Source: Cyanophora paradoxa
Lineage: Eukaryota; Glaucocystophyceae; Cyanophorales; Cyanophoraceae
DNA length: 64,000 nucleotides
Assembly (NCBI GenBank): GCA_004431415.1
Contig: QPMI01000101.1
Span: 62,001-126,000 of the forward strand
Direction: 5' to 3'
Shown here: piece by piece, positions 1 through 12,138 of the stretch
Numbering within the stretch: position 1 is the first letter of the stretch
How the letters are laid out: every line of letters starts with the position of its first letter
Made by a program: the position numbers and the translations under genes
The notes under the pieces: generated by a model
The model's database searches: none
What the model saw: only the letters and a program-made list of their open reading frames with translations
Told to the model about the DNA's origin: nothing

Positions 1-3000
1 TCGCCGCCCGAGCGCCCGGGGCCGGCCCGCGCGGCGCGGGCGCCCCCGCAGCCGCCCGACCAGCCACCCCTCCAGGCGCCCGCCGCTGCTTCGGCGCGGC
101 ACCCCGCGCCATGCGCGCCGCCGACGCCAGACGCGGGCGCCGCGTCGGCGCAGGGCGCGAAGAGGACCGGGCACTTCCACTGCGGCGCGCGCGCCGCCTC
201 AGAGATTCGAAAGAGAGAAGACGGGGAGGGGCGGGGCGGGGGAGGGGCGGGGGGGGGGGGGGGGGGTAAAGGGGCACACCAGAAGGGCCTGGCACGCGCC
301 CACAATCTCCAGCATGCCCCGCGCCGCGTCCCGCCTGGTCCCTGTGCGAGCCCCGACCACATCAGCGTCTCCGGAGTACGGGATTCGAGAAAAGAAAGGG
401 GTACCCCGGAGGAGGCGGTACTGGTGGCGCAGATCGGCGATCGCGACGCCGTTGAGGACTGTGGCGCGCGCGTCGACTCGCTCGAGCCTGTCCGGGGAGC
501 TCAGGGGGTACGCGATTGCTTCTAAGGGGCACGAACGCACCTGGCGCGGCGGAGGCCTGGGGCGCGAATGTCGTACCAGAGGGGGGCGTCCGGGGGGGGC
601 GGCGGCGGGGCGCCGGGGGCCGGATAGGATGAGAAGGAGGCGGGCGGGGCGGGGCGGGGCGGGGCCGGCGCGGAGGGCGGGGCGGGGCGGGGGCCGGGGC
701 CGCCGCAGAGGGCGACGGAGAGGGAGGCGAGGGCGGGGCAGTCGAAGCGGGCGGGGCCGGCCTCGACCCCGGCCAGGCGGATCGCGGCCTGCACGCGGCG
801 CGCGTCGGCGAGAGGGGAGGGAGGGGGAAGGGAGGGGGCCGGGGCACCTCGCGGAGGAGGGGCAGGGCGACGTGGAGGCGGCGGACGGTGCGGGCGGGGG
901 CGTCCACCTCGAGGCGCGCGAGGAGGTCCAGCCCGCACGCCACACGCACCACCAGGCCCACAGGCGCGCCCCGCGGCGGGGCGCACGAGGCCGGGGGGCC
1001 GGCGGGGGCGCCCCGGCGGAGGCCGGGGGCCTCGCGGCAGGCGAGGGAGCGGATGGGGTTCGGGGCGGGGGCCTCCCCGGGGCCCGTCTGGGGGAGGAAG
1101 CAGCGGCGGAAGTCGGCGGGGAGGAAGGGGAGGGCGACCTCGTGCGTCCCCGGGCCCGCCCGCACGCTCCCCTCGACCTCCCCCGCGCCCCCCGCGCCCC
1201 CCGCCGCCTCCTCCTCCGCCTCCTCCCCCTCGGCCTCCTCCCATCGGGGGTCGGGGTCGAGCTGGAGGACGGCGAGGCGCGGGAGGCCGCGGCAGACCAC
1301 CCGGAAGTAGCGCAGCCGCCGCCCCTCCACCCGCACCTCGAACCGCCCCGCCCCTCCCGCGCGCCCGCCCCGCCGCCGCCCCGCGCCCCTCGGGGAGGCC
1401 GGAGGAGCAGCTGCCGCTGGGGCTGCAGGGGGCGCCGGGCTCGGCGGGGGGCGGCTCGGGGGCCTCCGGGGGCGCGTCGAGGTCGAGGGAGAGGCGGCGG
1501 AGGGAGCGGGCGGCGAGGCGGAGGGAGCGGAGGGCGGGGAGGCCGCCGCCCAGGGCCACCTCGCCCGCCCCCGCCTCCAGCTCCAGCGACTCGAGCAGCG
1601 GCAGCGAGGCGACCCGCACCGAGGCCGCCCGCAGCGGGCCCAGCGCGAGCCGCCTCAGGCGCGGGAAGCCCGTGCGGGGCCGCCCGTGGAGGTCGAGGGG
1701 GGGAGGGCGGCCGGGGCGGCCCCGGGGCAGCCGGCCTCGAGGACCTCGAGGGAGGGGCAGCCGGCGGCGAGCGAGGCGAGCGAGGCCGGCACGAAGGGCA
1801 GGCACAGCCGCCGCAGCGAGCCGCAGCGCGCCACCACCTGCAGCGCCGGCGCCCGCGGCAGCCGGGCGGCAGCCGGCCCCGCGGGGGCGACGGCGGGGGA
1901 GGAGGGCGGGGGCGGAGTGGAGGGGGCGGGGTCGAGGGGCAGAGGGAGAGGACGGCCTCGGCGAGGGCGGGGCAGCGGAGTTCGAGGGACTCGAGGGCGG
2001 AGGGGCGGGGCAGGCGCGCCGCGAGGCGCAGCAGCGCGCCGCTCTCCGCGGAGAGGAGGCGCACCGAGGGCGAGAGGGCGAGGTCCAGCTCGGCGAGCGA
2101 CGAGGCGGGGTCGGCCGCGTGCACGTGCGTCGCCGGCGAGGCCGCCGGGAGGCCGGCGCGCAGGGCGCGCACCGAGGGCGGGAGGGCGGCCGAGAGGGGG
2201 AGGTACTCGGCCTCGTCCCCGGGGCCCCGTCGGCGGCGGCGGCGCGGAGCTCGGCGAGGGCGGGGCACGCGGCGAGGAAGGCGGCGGTGGAGCCGAGCAG
2301 CAGCCGCCGGAGGCGCGCCCCCCGCAGCCGCGGCGCCGCCAGCGCGAGGGCCGCCTGGAGCGGGGCCAGGGGCGGCCCGGGGCGGGCGGGTACGGGAAAC
2401 CGCCCTCCTCCTCGGCGAAGTCCTCGAGGGCGGGGAGGGCGAGGGCCGGGGCCTGGGCCCGTCGGCGCCTGCGGGGGGCAGGAGACGAGGGGCGGGAGGC
2501 GGAGGGCGCGGAGGGCGGGGAGGCGCGGGAGCTCGGAGAGGAGGGCGGCGCGGGGCGGGACGCAGCGGCGGAGGGCGAGGAGGGCGAGGGGCGGCGGGGC
2601 GGGGCCCGGCGGGCCGAAGGAGACGGCGGCGGGGAGGGGGCCCTCCCGCGCCACCTCGAGGGCCCGCAGCGAGGGGCAGCCGCCGGCCTCCACCACGAGC
2701 AGGGCCGGCCCGCGGCGCGGGCCGGGGGCGCCGGGCCGGCCGGCTCGTCGGCGTCGGAGCCGGCGAGGCGGACAGAGCCGGTGCAGCGGAGGCCGGGGCC
2801 GAGGACGACGCGGTAGGGCGTGCGGCGGAAGGCCGGGCTGGGCGGCGCCGGCGCAGCCGCCGGCACGCGGCACGGGAGCGCGCACGCGATCGACGCCGAC
2901 TCCAGGCCCCCCGCGCGAGCGCCCGCAGCGAGATCGCAGTGACCCGCGGCGGCGGCGGCGGGGCGCGCGCCGAGGGGAGGAGGGCGGGTGCGAGGGAGCC

Positions 3001-3295
3001 ACCAGGAGGGGGCCGGCCGCAGGAGGGGTAGCCGAGAAGGGGCGCGTCGGGGCGTCGAGGGCGCAGGCGCCGCAGTGCCAGGGGCAGCGCGGGGCGCGCG
3101 CGTCAGCCCCGGGGGGCCAGCCGAGGCAGGCCGCGTGGTAGCGCGCCCCGCACTGCGCGCACTCCAGCGGCGGCGAGGGCGCCGCCCGCTTGCACGCCGC
3201 GCACCTGCCGGCCCCGCTCAGAGCGCGGCGGCGGGCGGGGCCGGCGCTGCGCGGGTCGACGCACGCAGGGGGAGGGCGGGCCCGCCGTTGGTCTC

Positions 3296-3327
<32 letters not shown>

Positions 3328-5212
3328 CGAAGGCGGCAGCCTCAGCGACGTCGCCGGCGCTGACCGCGTAAGCCGACTCGGGGCGGGGAGGCCGGGCGGG
3401 GCCGCCCGGCGCGGGAGGCCGGACGGGGCGGGGCCCGCCTGGGGCTCCTCGGGGCACTGGCCGGGGACGGGGCCGTCGCGCCACTCGAGGCGGCGGAGAG
3501 CGGGGAAAGCGGCGGGGAGACCGCGAGCGAAGAGGCCCTCGACGCAGCGGGCGCGCGCGAGGGCGCCCCACAGGCCCCGCTCGGGCCCGCGCCAAGGGCC
3601 GCCCGCCCCTCCTGCTCCCCACCCGCCCGGCCCCGGTCCCGGCCCCGTCCCCGGCGGCGGCGGCGGCGTCCTCCTCGTCGTCGTCGTCGTCTGCGGGGTC
3701 TTCGACGTCGTGCTCGAGGCGGAGGCGGAGGCGGGCGGCGCGGGAGCAGCGCAGGCCGGCGCCGCAGGCGGCGGCAAGGGCGGCGGGGGAGAGGCCGGAG
3801 AGCTCGAGCGACTCGAGCAGCGGGAGGCGCCGCAGGAGCGCCGCCAGGCGCCCCGCGTCCAGCTCCGCCCTGCGCCCCTCCGCCTCAGACGGGCGGCGGC
3901 CGCGGGGAGAGCGTGCGGGGCACGCACGGGCCGACGGTGACGCCGCGGGCCAGGGTGCGGCAGCCCGGGAGCGGGTCCGCGGGGCCGTGGCCGGTGAGGC
4001 GCAGGACGAGGGCGCGCAGCGGGGCGGCGAAGGGCTGCGGGTCGGGGCCGCTGCCGGGGACGGGGGCGGCGGGGCGAGGGCGCGCTCGGCGAGCTCGCGG
4101 GCGGGGAGGCAGGCGGCCAGGCGGGTCAGCGAGGGGCACGCCTCCAGGAGCCGCGCCAGGGCGGCGCCCCCAGCGGCAGCTCGCACTCCAGCTCCTCGAT
4201 GGCCGCCGCCGCCGCCGCCGCCTCCCGCGCCGCCGCCCGGCGCGCGGCGGCCGCCGCGCCGCCGAGCGCGCCGTCGTCGCTGCCGTCGGAGAGGCGGCGG
4301 AAGGCCTCCCAGGCGACGCCGGCCTCGTCGTCGCCCTCGTCCCCGGCCCCGTCGGAGGAGGCGCCGCCGTCGGAGGACTCGGCGCCGGCGGGCCGCGGCC
4401 GGCCGGGGGCGGCGTCGGAGGGGGCGAGGCGGTGGACGACGGGGTCGGCGACGAGCTGCCGGCGCCGCGCGAAGTCGTCGGGGTGCTGGTAGCGGCGCCC
4501 CTGCGGCGGGAACGCCTCCGCGCGGAGGCAGAGGCGCTTCAGCGTCGCGCGGTGGCCGCCCAGCCACACCACGAGCTGCGGTTGTTGCTCGGTGGCGCGC
4601 ACGGCGTGGCCCGCGCGGCGGGGCGGGGCGGGTCGCACGTTGCGCAGGCCGAACCAGTAGCTGTTCTCAGCAACGTCCGGGATCGCGTACAGCTCGAGGC
4701 TGCTGATCTCGGGCGAGTCGAAAGTATGAATGAAGTCCAGGTCGGTGTGCGGCGAGACGAGCAGCGCATCGCCCGCGCTGGACGCGAGCCGCAGGTCCCG
4801 GACGGCCGGGAAGCGGAAGGGAAGGTCCGCGAGGAACGAGGACAGGACGTGCGACTCCAGGAGTGATGCATCGACGTGCAGCCGCGACCTGCGTGGGGCG
4901 AGTCAACTGCGCGTGGCTCTGCAGGGGCGCAGGGCTGCGGTAGGCTTACACGAAGCGGCTGGCCTCGTTCCACGTACGACAGACGGCAGACGCGGCAATC
5001 AAATCCATGCCGCAGAGGTAGTTGAACACCTGCGCAGTACTAGGCTCAGCCTGGCAGCTATGGGCCCCGCGGAAGCGAGCGCAAGCCCGGGCGCATCGCG
5101 CTAGGGAGGCTTGCGCGGGCACATACATGAGCGAGGAGATCGCTGTTCTGGAGCACGAGCGTCTGCGGCGCCCAGTGTTTTGGCTGCTCCATGTGTGTAC
5201 TTCGAGAAACAT
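1..5212 (-). CDS. F-box / PHD-finger / leucine-rich-repeat protein, 3' end beyond window
   Basis: Multi-exon gene read leftwards. Near the 5' end (about 4,950-5,035) is an F-box, VFNYLCGMDLIAASAVCRTW, the SKP1-binding motif of SCF ubiquitin ligases. An intron with a gtaagc donor and a cccacgcag acceptor follows (about 4,890-4,945). Next come acidic and LRR-type segments (LLESLELSGL, LPALRRLEW). Around 3,065-3,210 is a complete Cys4-His-Cys3 PHD finger: CAAC, CAQC, H-x2-C and a final WHCGAC with the usual Trp before the last Cys pair. More LRRs (CPSLRALEV, LPALRALRLP, CPALAEL, LPLLESLEL) run to about 1,000, and coding-like sequence reaches the left edge. Short C-rich introns separate exons. 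At about 1,720 the LRR frame is restored if a C7 run is read as C8. The start at 5,212 is tentative: a good acceptor, tactgcgcag, sits directly before VFNYL, so a further 5' exon is possible. The PHD could belong to a separate gene, but frame and spacing favour one gene. Confidence 0.65.
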
Positions 5213-5286
5213 GCAGGCTGCAGACAGAACGTCTACAAGCTAGACGGATCTCAACTTTGGGGCTCCAGTTCGTGGGATTGGACTTT

Positions 5287-5492
5287 AATTTCGTCCAAAC
5301 TTTAATTTCGTCCAACTTTCGTCCAACTTTCGTCCAACTAGTATTTTCGTCCAACTTTCGTCCAACTTTCGTCCAACTTTCGTCCAACTAGTATTTTCGT
5401 CCAACTTTCGTCCAACTTTTGTCCAACTTTCGTCCAACTAGTACTTTCGTCCAACTTTCGTCCAACTTTTGTCCAACTTTCGTCCAACTAGC
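5287..5492. repeat. Tandem array of TTTCGTCCAAC units
   Basis: About seventeen near-identical 10-12 bp units (tttcgtccaac, some followed by tagta) lie upstream of the F-box/PHD gene. Shorter arrays of the same unit occur near 40,070-40,187 and 45,379-45,490, so the motif is dispersed rather than a single local satellite. Confidence 0.9.
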
Positions 5493-5933
5493 TATATATA
5501 GCTAGTACCGTAGTACTTTCGCGCCGGTCAGCTTTCGTCCAAACTCGTCCAACTTTCGTTGGGATAGCTTGGGATAGCTCAGGACTGCCTTTTAAAGACT
5601 GCTAGCGCGCTTCTGGTCGTCCGCTGCACGCGCCTCGCGCGTGTCTGGTTTCAAGGTTATCGAATAGTTGTACCCCAGCGGACCCGGATCAAATTGCCTC
5701 GGCGCTCGAGGCTCGAGCTCGCAGTCTGAATTCGAAAGTACGTGCGCCCTTCTGCCGTACATCCGGACTATAGCTACTTACGCAGCAGGCCAAGGGCAGC
5801 GTGCTCGAAAAGGGGGTGTTATAATTAGCTGGCGCTGGCGCTAGCGCTAGCCGCCGCGCGCGCCGCGCGCGCCGCGCGCGCTAGGCGCTGATCATGAGCG
5901 CGTCGGCGCCGGCCTCGTGTCCGCCAAAACGGC
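5493..5933. other. Intergenic, no gene seen
   Basis: AT-richer than the genes, with many short palindromes (agctatatatagct, gctagcgc) and a GCGCGC-rich tract near 5,850-5,880. No coding-like reading frame. Confidence 0.5.
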
Positions 5934-7619
5934 TCAAGCGAAGGTGTGGTGCTGCTGGCCGCGGATAACGATCTCCGAGAGGCACACGTTTTGCGGCGAA
6001 TCAACCGCGAAGAGCAGGGCCCGCGCCACGTCGTCCGGCTGCACCTGCGCCCGCCGCGCCTCAGCTCGCCGGACCGATCGCGAACGGGCGCGCGGGCGGG
6101 GCGACCGAACCAGGGTGCGGGGGTCGAACTTGCCATGCTGCCCGCGCGGCCCGATCGCTCCGGCCTCCGACGCAGTCTGCCGCCCCGCCCGAGCCCATGC
6201 GCACGCAGGATCAAATTCAGATATCGACCCCTGGAATATTGATCAGCTCAGCTTGGCCGGGCGCACGTCGGTCATGTGGCTGGTCGTGTAGCCTGGCAGC
6301 AGCGAGATGACCTGGGTGGACGCGGGCGAGGGCGTCATGATCAGGCCCAGGGCGGCATTTCGAACCATGCGGATACAGGAGATCTAGAAGATGATATGAT
6401 ATACGAATTCAGAAGAAGAATTCAGCGGGCCTTGATTCCGTGGTCGCGCACATCCTCGAAGAGCGAGCCTGGGAAAGCGCTCGAATTAAATCCTAGATCT
6501 AGAACAAATGCGAGCTTCGAAGATGGCACCGGCGAAGCCGAGGAGGGCGTGCTTGGAGGCGACGTATGCGGCGAGGCGGTGGTGCGGCTGGCGCCCAAAC
6601 CTGCCGCCCGAGACCGTGATTCTGAAACTCTAGAAAAAACGAACGCCTGAACTGCACGGACCCCCCGACCATGAACACGATCGCCTGCCGCATGCGCAGC
6701 TGCGGAGTCAGAGCTTTGCGGAGGGGCGGCCGCCGGGCAAAGCGGGCGGGGGCGCGCCTTGGGGACATTCGGGTCGCGGCGGTTGATCATGTGCTCCAGC
6801 GCCATCCGCGTCACTGCGGCGGCCCGGCGAAATTTAATCTACTCGTTCCGGAATTTCTAGAAGCTCGGGGGGGCGGGGCTGGACACACGTTGCATGGGGG
6901 CGCGGCAGTTGACATCGAGGCAGTACTCCCTGCGAGGCTGCTCAGCGAAAGGAGACGGGGTGCACGTGTGCGTGGGGTCGCGGCGGGCCGCCCGCGGCCG
7001 CGCGCACCACTCGGCGAGGTTCGCCTCGTGCGCGGACTTGCAGCCGTCCAGCACGCCTGCCGGGGCGCACGATCTTTTTAAAGAGGCGACGCGACAGCGG
7101 AAAATTGAACCGCATGAATGCGAGCAAGCTACGGACCGGCGTTGTTGATGAGGACTGCGGCGAGGTACCGGCCGGTCAGCTTGGCCCGGCGGAGAAAGCG
7201 CGAAACCGAGCGCGCGTCACGGCGTCGCGGGCTCACAATCGATCCCACCGAAAACTTCCACACACTCCCGGATGGCCCGCTGCAGCTCCTCCACGCGCGT
7301 CAGATCGCAGTCCGCAAGGTGGACCTTGATCTGGCGTGCGCGAGGGTGATATTGGTATTGATCAAATTAATTACGAGAGCCGGAAATTGAAATTGCAGCC
7401 GAGCTTTCGAACCCCGTATTTCTCCTGGCACTCGCGCGCGCTGCGGGAATATTTAATGCGAGCGCAAGCTCGAGGTGGCGCAAGCAGCAAAAGCACGCAC
7501 CAGCCCTCAAGCCCCTGAATTCCGCGCCCGACCAGCATTACATTAGTTCCGCGCTCGGCGAACGCGTGCGCGATCGCCCGGCCGATTCCGCTCCCTCCGC
7601 CGGTAATAAGCCTGCGCAT
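5934..7619 (-). CDS. Short-chain dehydrogenase/reductase (SDR), multi-exon
   Basis: NAD(P)-dependent Rossmann-fold oxidoreductase; substrate unknown. Exon 1 begins MRRLITGGGSGIGRAIA, the TGxxxGxG cofactor motif. Later exons give VEELQRAIRECVEVFGGID (about 7,250-7,320), then LINNAG (about 7,160), the SDR NNAG motif. These are followed by MALEHMINRRD (about 6,790), an IVFMVGGSV strand (about 6,690), YVASKHALLGFAG containing the YxxxK catalytic pair (about 6,560), PGYTTSHMTDV (about 6,280), and a last exon, QPDDVARALLFAVDSP, ending HHTFA before a stop at 5,934. The order and spacing match a classical SDR of about 240 residues, which may resemble the YdfG/sepiapterin-type group. Introns are mostly GT-AG, 60-110 bp. 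The start at 7,619 puts the glycine motif at the usual distance from the N-terminus. The catalytic Ser (GGSV) is present. Confidence 0.85.
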
Positions 7620-8600
7620 ACGAGCGCGCGCGCGCGAGTACGGGAGAGGTCAAATTCCGCCGCTAGCGGCAGGGGCTGCGCGTACGCGGTGGTTCCCTGG
7701 ATGCGCGACATTGCTGCGTCTAAATGGGAATTTTGCGGGTGTGTGGGCGGGAGCGGCTCGCAGCTGCAGCGAACGTCAACCGAGAACTGATCAACCTGCC
7801 GCTGCTGTACCCCCCTTCCCATGCCCTCCCCTCTCCGAGGCTCTCAACAAAAATTTAAAATTCCCCTCTCCCCCTTCAGCTTCCCATGCCCTCCCCACCC
7901 CTCCCCTTCTAATCCCCGGCCCCTTGACCTTCCGGATCCACCCCTCCGGGGGAATCACACTTCCCACCCCTCCCGAATCACCCCTCCCCTCCCGGGCCCC
8001 TCCCTCCCCTAGGCCTGTAGCTTGCTTAAGCTTGCACTTCGAATTCTACTTTCCCCTTCCGCCATCCACTTCAATTTCCCCCGCCCCTCTCTCGAGCTCT
8101 GGCCTTGCCTTGCATTGCCTTTACCTTGCCTCTAGATCTGCCCCTCTCCCCCTTGTCCCTCTGGCCTTGCCTCGAGCTCCTCCTAGGCCTCTTCAAGCTT
8201 CCTGTACATGTACCTCGGACGTTTCACTCTTCAAGGACACATGCGCAGCGCTCCGAGGCTCGCCCGGCGGCCGGTCTCGAAGCTGGGGCAACGCCCTTGA
8301 AGCTTAAGAGCTGCTCGCGCATGATGGCCCCTGCGGCCCCTGAACCCCATGGCCACCACTCGAGCTTTGCAGGAAAAACCAATTCTAAATCTGATGCCAG
8401 CGTCGAGGACAGAGACGAGGCCCACACCCTTTCCTTTCCTGCAGTATGGAGTGGTACCGGTAGGGCTGGCCGCGGCCTGGAGGGACATGTGATTCGAAAT
8501 ACGTCGAGGGGAGAGGAAGAGGGCGGAAAGGGAGGTTAGCAGGGCGGGGGGCGGGGAGCTCGAGACGGGGGGCGGGGAGGGGCCAGAGGGGGGCCCGCAG
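7620..8600. other. Intergenic; pyrimidine-rich tract
   Basis: From about 7,805 to 8,215 the plus strand is almost entirely C and T (ccctcccc, cttgcctt runs) with embedded hexamer palindromes. The rest shows no convincing coding sequence. It separates the SDR gene's 5' end from the 3' end of the next gene, so the tract may act as a promoter or spacer. Confidence 0.4.
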
Positions 8601-8921
8601 CTAGGACTGGGAGATGATGATGTGCTCGGCGTCCTGCACGTCGAACTTCTGCCCGGGCGCCGCCACGTCCAGCCGCTTCAGCTGCCCCCGAGCGTCCACC
8701 CGTGAGCGCCCCGTGCAGAAGGGGGGGGGGGTACCGCGCACCACGAGGTTGAGGATCTTGGCGGAGCGCTTGTCGGCGGACTCTGTCGGGTCGAACTTCT
8801 TGAGGGCGATGATCCCCAGCAGCTCCAGGAACTCCGCGTACACCAGCTGCCCGCGCCCCAGCCGCCCCGCCCTCCGCTTAGCCTCCCCCGCCCGCCACGG
8901 TTCTTCTTTTCTATGCAAGGG

Positions 8922-8957
<36 letters not shown>

Positions 8958-11526
8958 AGGAGTGGGTGGGGAGGGGGAAGGCGGGGGGGCGGCGGACCTC
9001 CTGGGAGATGCGGGGATCGTCGGGGTCCTTGTCCTTGGCGAGGTACTGGAGGAAGAACTCGCGCACCTGGTGCCCCCCTGGAGCTGAGAGGGGGCGGGGG
9101 GAACCTAAGCGGGAGGGGGCCGCGCGCACGGCGGGGATGCCGATGGCCGGGTCGATGATCTCCGCCTCCTGCCGGCGAGGGCGGCGCTCAGAGGCGCGAA
9201 GGAGAGGCGGGCTACAGCGAGGAAGGAAAGCGGGAGTAGACGTAAGCGAGTTTGGAGGGAGGGCGGGCAAGCCAAGTGAGGGGCTGAAGAAGGCAGCAGA
9301 AGAGGGGATCTATCTGTCTCTCAGCTATCGTAGGGCCTCAAAGAAGCGCTGTCGCGCGCCGCAGCGAGGCCGGTGGAGCGCCGGGGGGCACGCGGGACGA
9401 GTAAGGAGGAAGAGCGCTAGAAGAAGAAAGCATATGGCGTCGCGATTAGAGCGGCCTCCACCCCCCGCTTCCCCCCCGCCTCGTCCTCCACGGGGGCGCA
9501 CGCGGGCCATCTTCACGAAGTGGTGGAGGCCCATGGCGTTGACGGCGTGCGGCCCAGCCGCGTCCTTCTCCTCCATCGCCACCGCCCGGTAGTACTCGAA
9601 GACCTGCCGCCCCAGCGCGCCCTGAGGAGGGCAGGGGAGAAAGGGGGGCGAGCGGGCTTCGCTCGCACCTTGTGGAGGCCCTCGTGGAGCTTGCGGTACA
9701 CCGTCTGCGCGCGGCGTCAGGCAGTGCGCGGGGCGGGGGCGGGGCGGGGGAGGGGGAGGGCGGACGCGGAGCTTGCGGGACATGAGGAGGTCGCGCTGGT
9801 AGATGTCCCCCGTGGAGACGGGCCGGGCGAGCACGTGGTCGTTCAGCAGCCGCTGGAACGCCTCCCCCAGCCGCTCCATCGGGTACTTCGTCCGCGCGCA
9901 CATCACCTGCCGGAGAGGTAACCCCGCCGTTCGAGGGGGGGGGGGGGGGGGGGGGGGCGAAGAGTGGCGGGCAGGCGGGGGGGGGGGGGGGGCGCACGAG
10001 GAGCTCGAGGAACTCGGCGAGGGTGAGGGCGCGGTCGAGGGAGGCGGGGTCCTGGCGGCCGGCGTGGGCCCGTGGGGGGCCCGGGGGAGGGCGGCGAGGG
10101 AGCGCAAGCGCACCGTGACGGACTCGAACACGATCTGTGCGAACAGCAGGTCGATCCGCCCGTACTGCGCCGCCCCCAAGGTCAGCGGGGCCGGCGCGGG
10201 GGCGATCCGGGGGTGGGGGGGTACGGGTACCTGAAGGCGGGCGTCGCCCATCTTGTGGTCGCGGGCGAAGCGGTGGAACTCGGGGGCGCACATCCGCACG
10301 TCCTGCCCCACCTCCGGCTGCCCCCCGCCCGTCAGACGAATCTATCGTACCCATCGCACGCTCGATCTGTTCTAACTGCTCGCTAGAGAAGCGCCACCAA
10401 GCGGGGCGGGGTGCTCGGAGGAGGGTCGCACGGCTACGCGCGCGGTGGGACACGTGCGGGGCGGGGCGGGGCGGACCAGGCCGTAGGTGCCGCAGTATTC
10501 CTTGTACTTGCCGGAGAGCATCTCTGCGCGGCGGTGGTGGGTTCGGGGAGGGAGGTCAGGGCCAAGCCACGAGGCGGGGCGGGGTGGGGCGGGGCGGGGC
10601 GGGGAGGGACGAGCTGGAGGCCCGCGGGGGCGCGAGGGTGCGCACCGAAGTTGTTCCAGATCTGGCGTTTGAGGATGGACTTCTCCTGCCGGTGCATGCC
10701 CTGCTGGCCGCCCCCGCGCGCTCAGCGGCGCGGCGCGAGGGGCGAAAGGAAGGCGAAGGGGCGGGCGGGCCTGGAGGCGCATGCGCTTCCAGAGGTCCTC
10801 GTAATCGTCGGAGTAGGTGATGGGCTCGGTGTCGAGCTCGGCGACGATGCCGCCGGCCGAGACGCCGGCCACGCTCGCCGTCCCCTCCCGCTGGAAGAAG
10901 TCCGGCGGCAGCCCCTTCCCCTTGTAGATCCAGATCCCGTTCTCCCACGCCCACCCGTCTGCCCCCCCGCCCCCGCCCCCTCAGAGGCGCCCCGCGCGCG
11001 GAGCGGGCGCGGGGCGCGGCGGCGGGCGCACAGGACTCCCCGAGGTACGCCTTCTCCTTCATCGTCTCGTCCGAGGACGGCTCCGCGTGGTACGCCACGG
11101 GCTCCTCCTCGTTCCACCCAAGCTCGTCCACGCCCTTGTCCGCCCCCGGGTCGCCTGCCGCCGCCGCCGCCGCTCGGCTGTGGCGGAGCGGGAATGCGGC
11201 GAGCCGGCGGAGCGGACGCACCCCTGAGGAGCACGCGAACTTGCTCGCCGTCCGCTAGCGTCTCAGCAACGGTTGCCGCGAGGTCCAGCTTCGCCCCGTC
11301 CAGCGTGCAGACGTTGGCTGGGATGAACGTGTGCGCGGACTCGTAGGCCATGCCGTAGCGCGACGCCCCGACAAGTCCCAGCCACTTCACCTTCTGCGCG
11401 CCCGCCGCGCAGCATACTACAAAGCTCTTTTCCCGGACAAGCACCTGCAACGGCCCGCGGCTCATGCGGTGCAGGCTAAACCGCTTTGGCAGCACCACCA
11501 GGCAACGCACGCACCGTGATCTTCAT
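8601..11526 (-). CDS. Protein with ubiquitin-like N-terminus and EFLELL-type helical repeats
   Basis: Multi-exon gene. A tiny first exon, MKIT, joins through a GT-AG intron (gtgcgtgc to ccgttgcag) to VLVREKSFVVCCAAG, giving a beta-grasp-like start followed by QKVKWLGLVG. Later exons encode WENGIWIYKGKGLP, an acidic segment (EPITYSDDYEDLWKRM), MHRQEKSILKRQIWNNFG, and EMLSGKYKEYCGTYGLV. Two copies of an EF-hand-like motif follow: LTLAEFLELLV plus MCARTKYPMERLGEAFQRLL (about 9,830-10,050), and LVYAEFLELLGIIALKKFDP (about 8,800). The C-terminus is KFDVQDAEHIIISQS. This resembles large algal/protist proteins in which F-x-E-F-L-E-L-L-x-x-x-A-x-x-K-Y repeats recur, some of them flagellum-associated. 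That assignment is from memory and weak. Very long C runs (about 30 G on the plus strand at 8,926) lie in introns. Confidence 0.6.
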
Positions 11527-11990
11527 CTGCGTCGCCGGGGAGGGCAATAGCAGCGCCAAGATTGTTCGTTGACTGTACCCCTGCTCTATGCTCATAGCTC
11601 TTGTCAACTCGGAACCCTGGGGATTTCGTGGGTCGGCGGTACCCCCCCGGGACCGGCGTGCGGGGGGGTCGAGCCAGGCGTGGCCCGCCACGGGTACGCC
11701 GACCCGCCACCGCCACGCGTGACTCCCGTGACTCCCGTGGCACCCGTGACGCGGGCGGTGGTCGGACCGGCGGCGAACCGGCGAGTCCGGAATGACGTCA
11801 TGGTGACGTCGTCGCTCGGAAGTAAGTACTGTAGTAGTATTGTACCGTCAATTCAAGCCATGGCCGCGAGCCCAAGCCCCACGAGCAGGCCTGAGCCCAG
11901 CCACAGTGCCTGATTCGCCATTGATACCAAATGAAAGGATAATGTTCCGATTCAGCCGTCGCCAACCCGACGCGACCCGATGCGCGCCGA
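11527..11990. other. Intergenic, left edge of compact island
   Basis: Contains GC-rich short direct repeats (gtgactcccgtg near 11,725) and a tgacgtcatggtgacgtc double palindrome near 11,795. No gene seen. Confidence 0.45.
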
Positions 11991-11998
11991 CCGTCGAG

Positions 11999-12091
11999 CG
12001 TGCTGTATAAACCGACTCTAGGCGCCGTCACCGTGGTGGTGACGGTAAACCTTGCGGAGTTGAATCAAGGGTTCGAGTCCCCGCGGGCCCG
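11999..12091 (+). repeat. Hairpin / B-box-like module, copy 1
   Basis: Order of parts: TGCTGTATAAACCGACTCT, then an inverted repeat CGTCACC/GGTGACG, then gttgaatcaagg and GGTTCGAGTCC, ending ccgcgggcccg. The GGTTCGAGTCC part matches a tRNA B box, but no cloverleaf or acceptor stem forms around it. Related copies lie at 12,139-12,206 and 14,391-14,477. Confidence 0.85.
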
Positions 12092-12138
12092 CCGCCGACC
12101 CGACGCGCGCCGAACGTCGAGCGCGCCACCGGAGGCGA

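Noticed and set aside
314-3031. Long plus-strand ORF opposite the F-box/PHD/LRR gene
   Set aside because: Arg/Gly/Ala-rich shadow frame caused by extreme GC; the minus strand has conserved LRR and PHD motifs.
7800-8310. Pro/Ser-rich ORF in the pyrimidine tract
   Set aside because: The frame is open only because the strand is C/T-rich; no start context or domain.
12026-12091. tRNA gene suggested by GGTTCGAGTCC
   Set aside because: No acceptor stem, anticodon arm or A box fits in the three copies; only the T-loop-like part is present.
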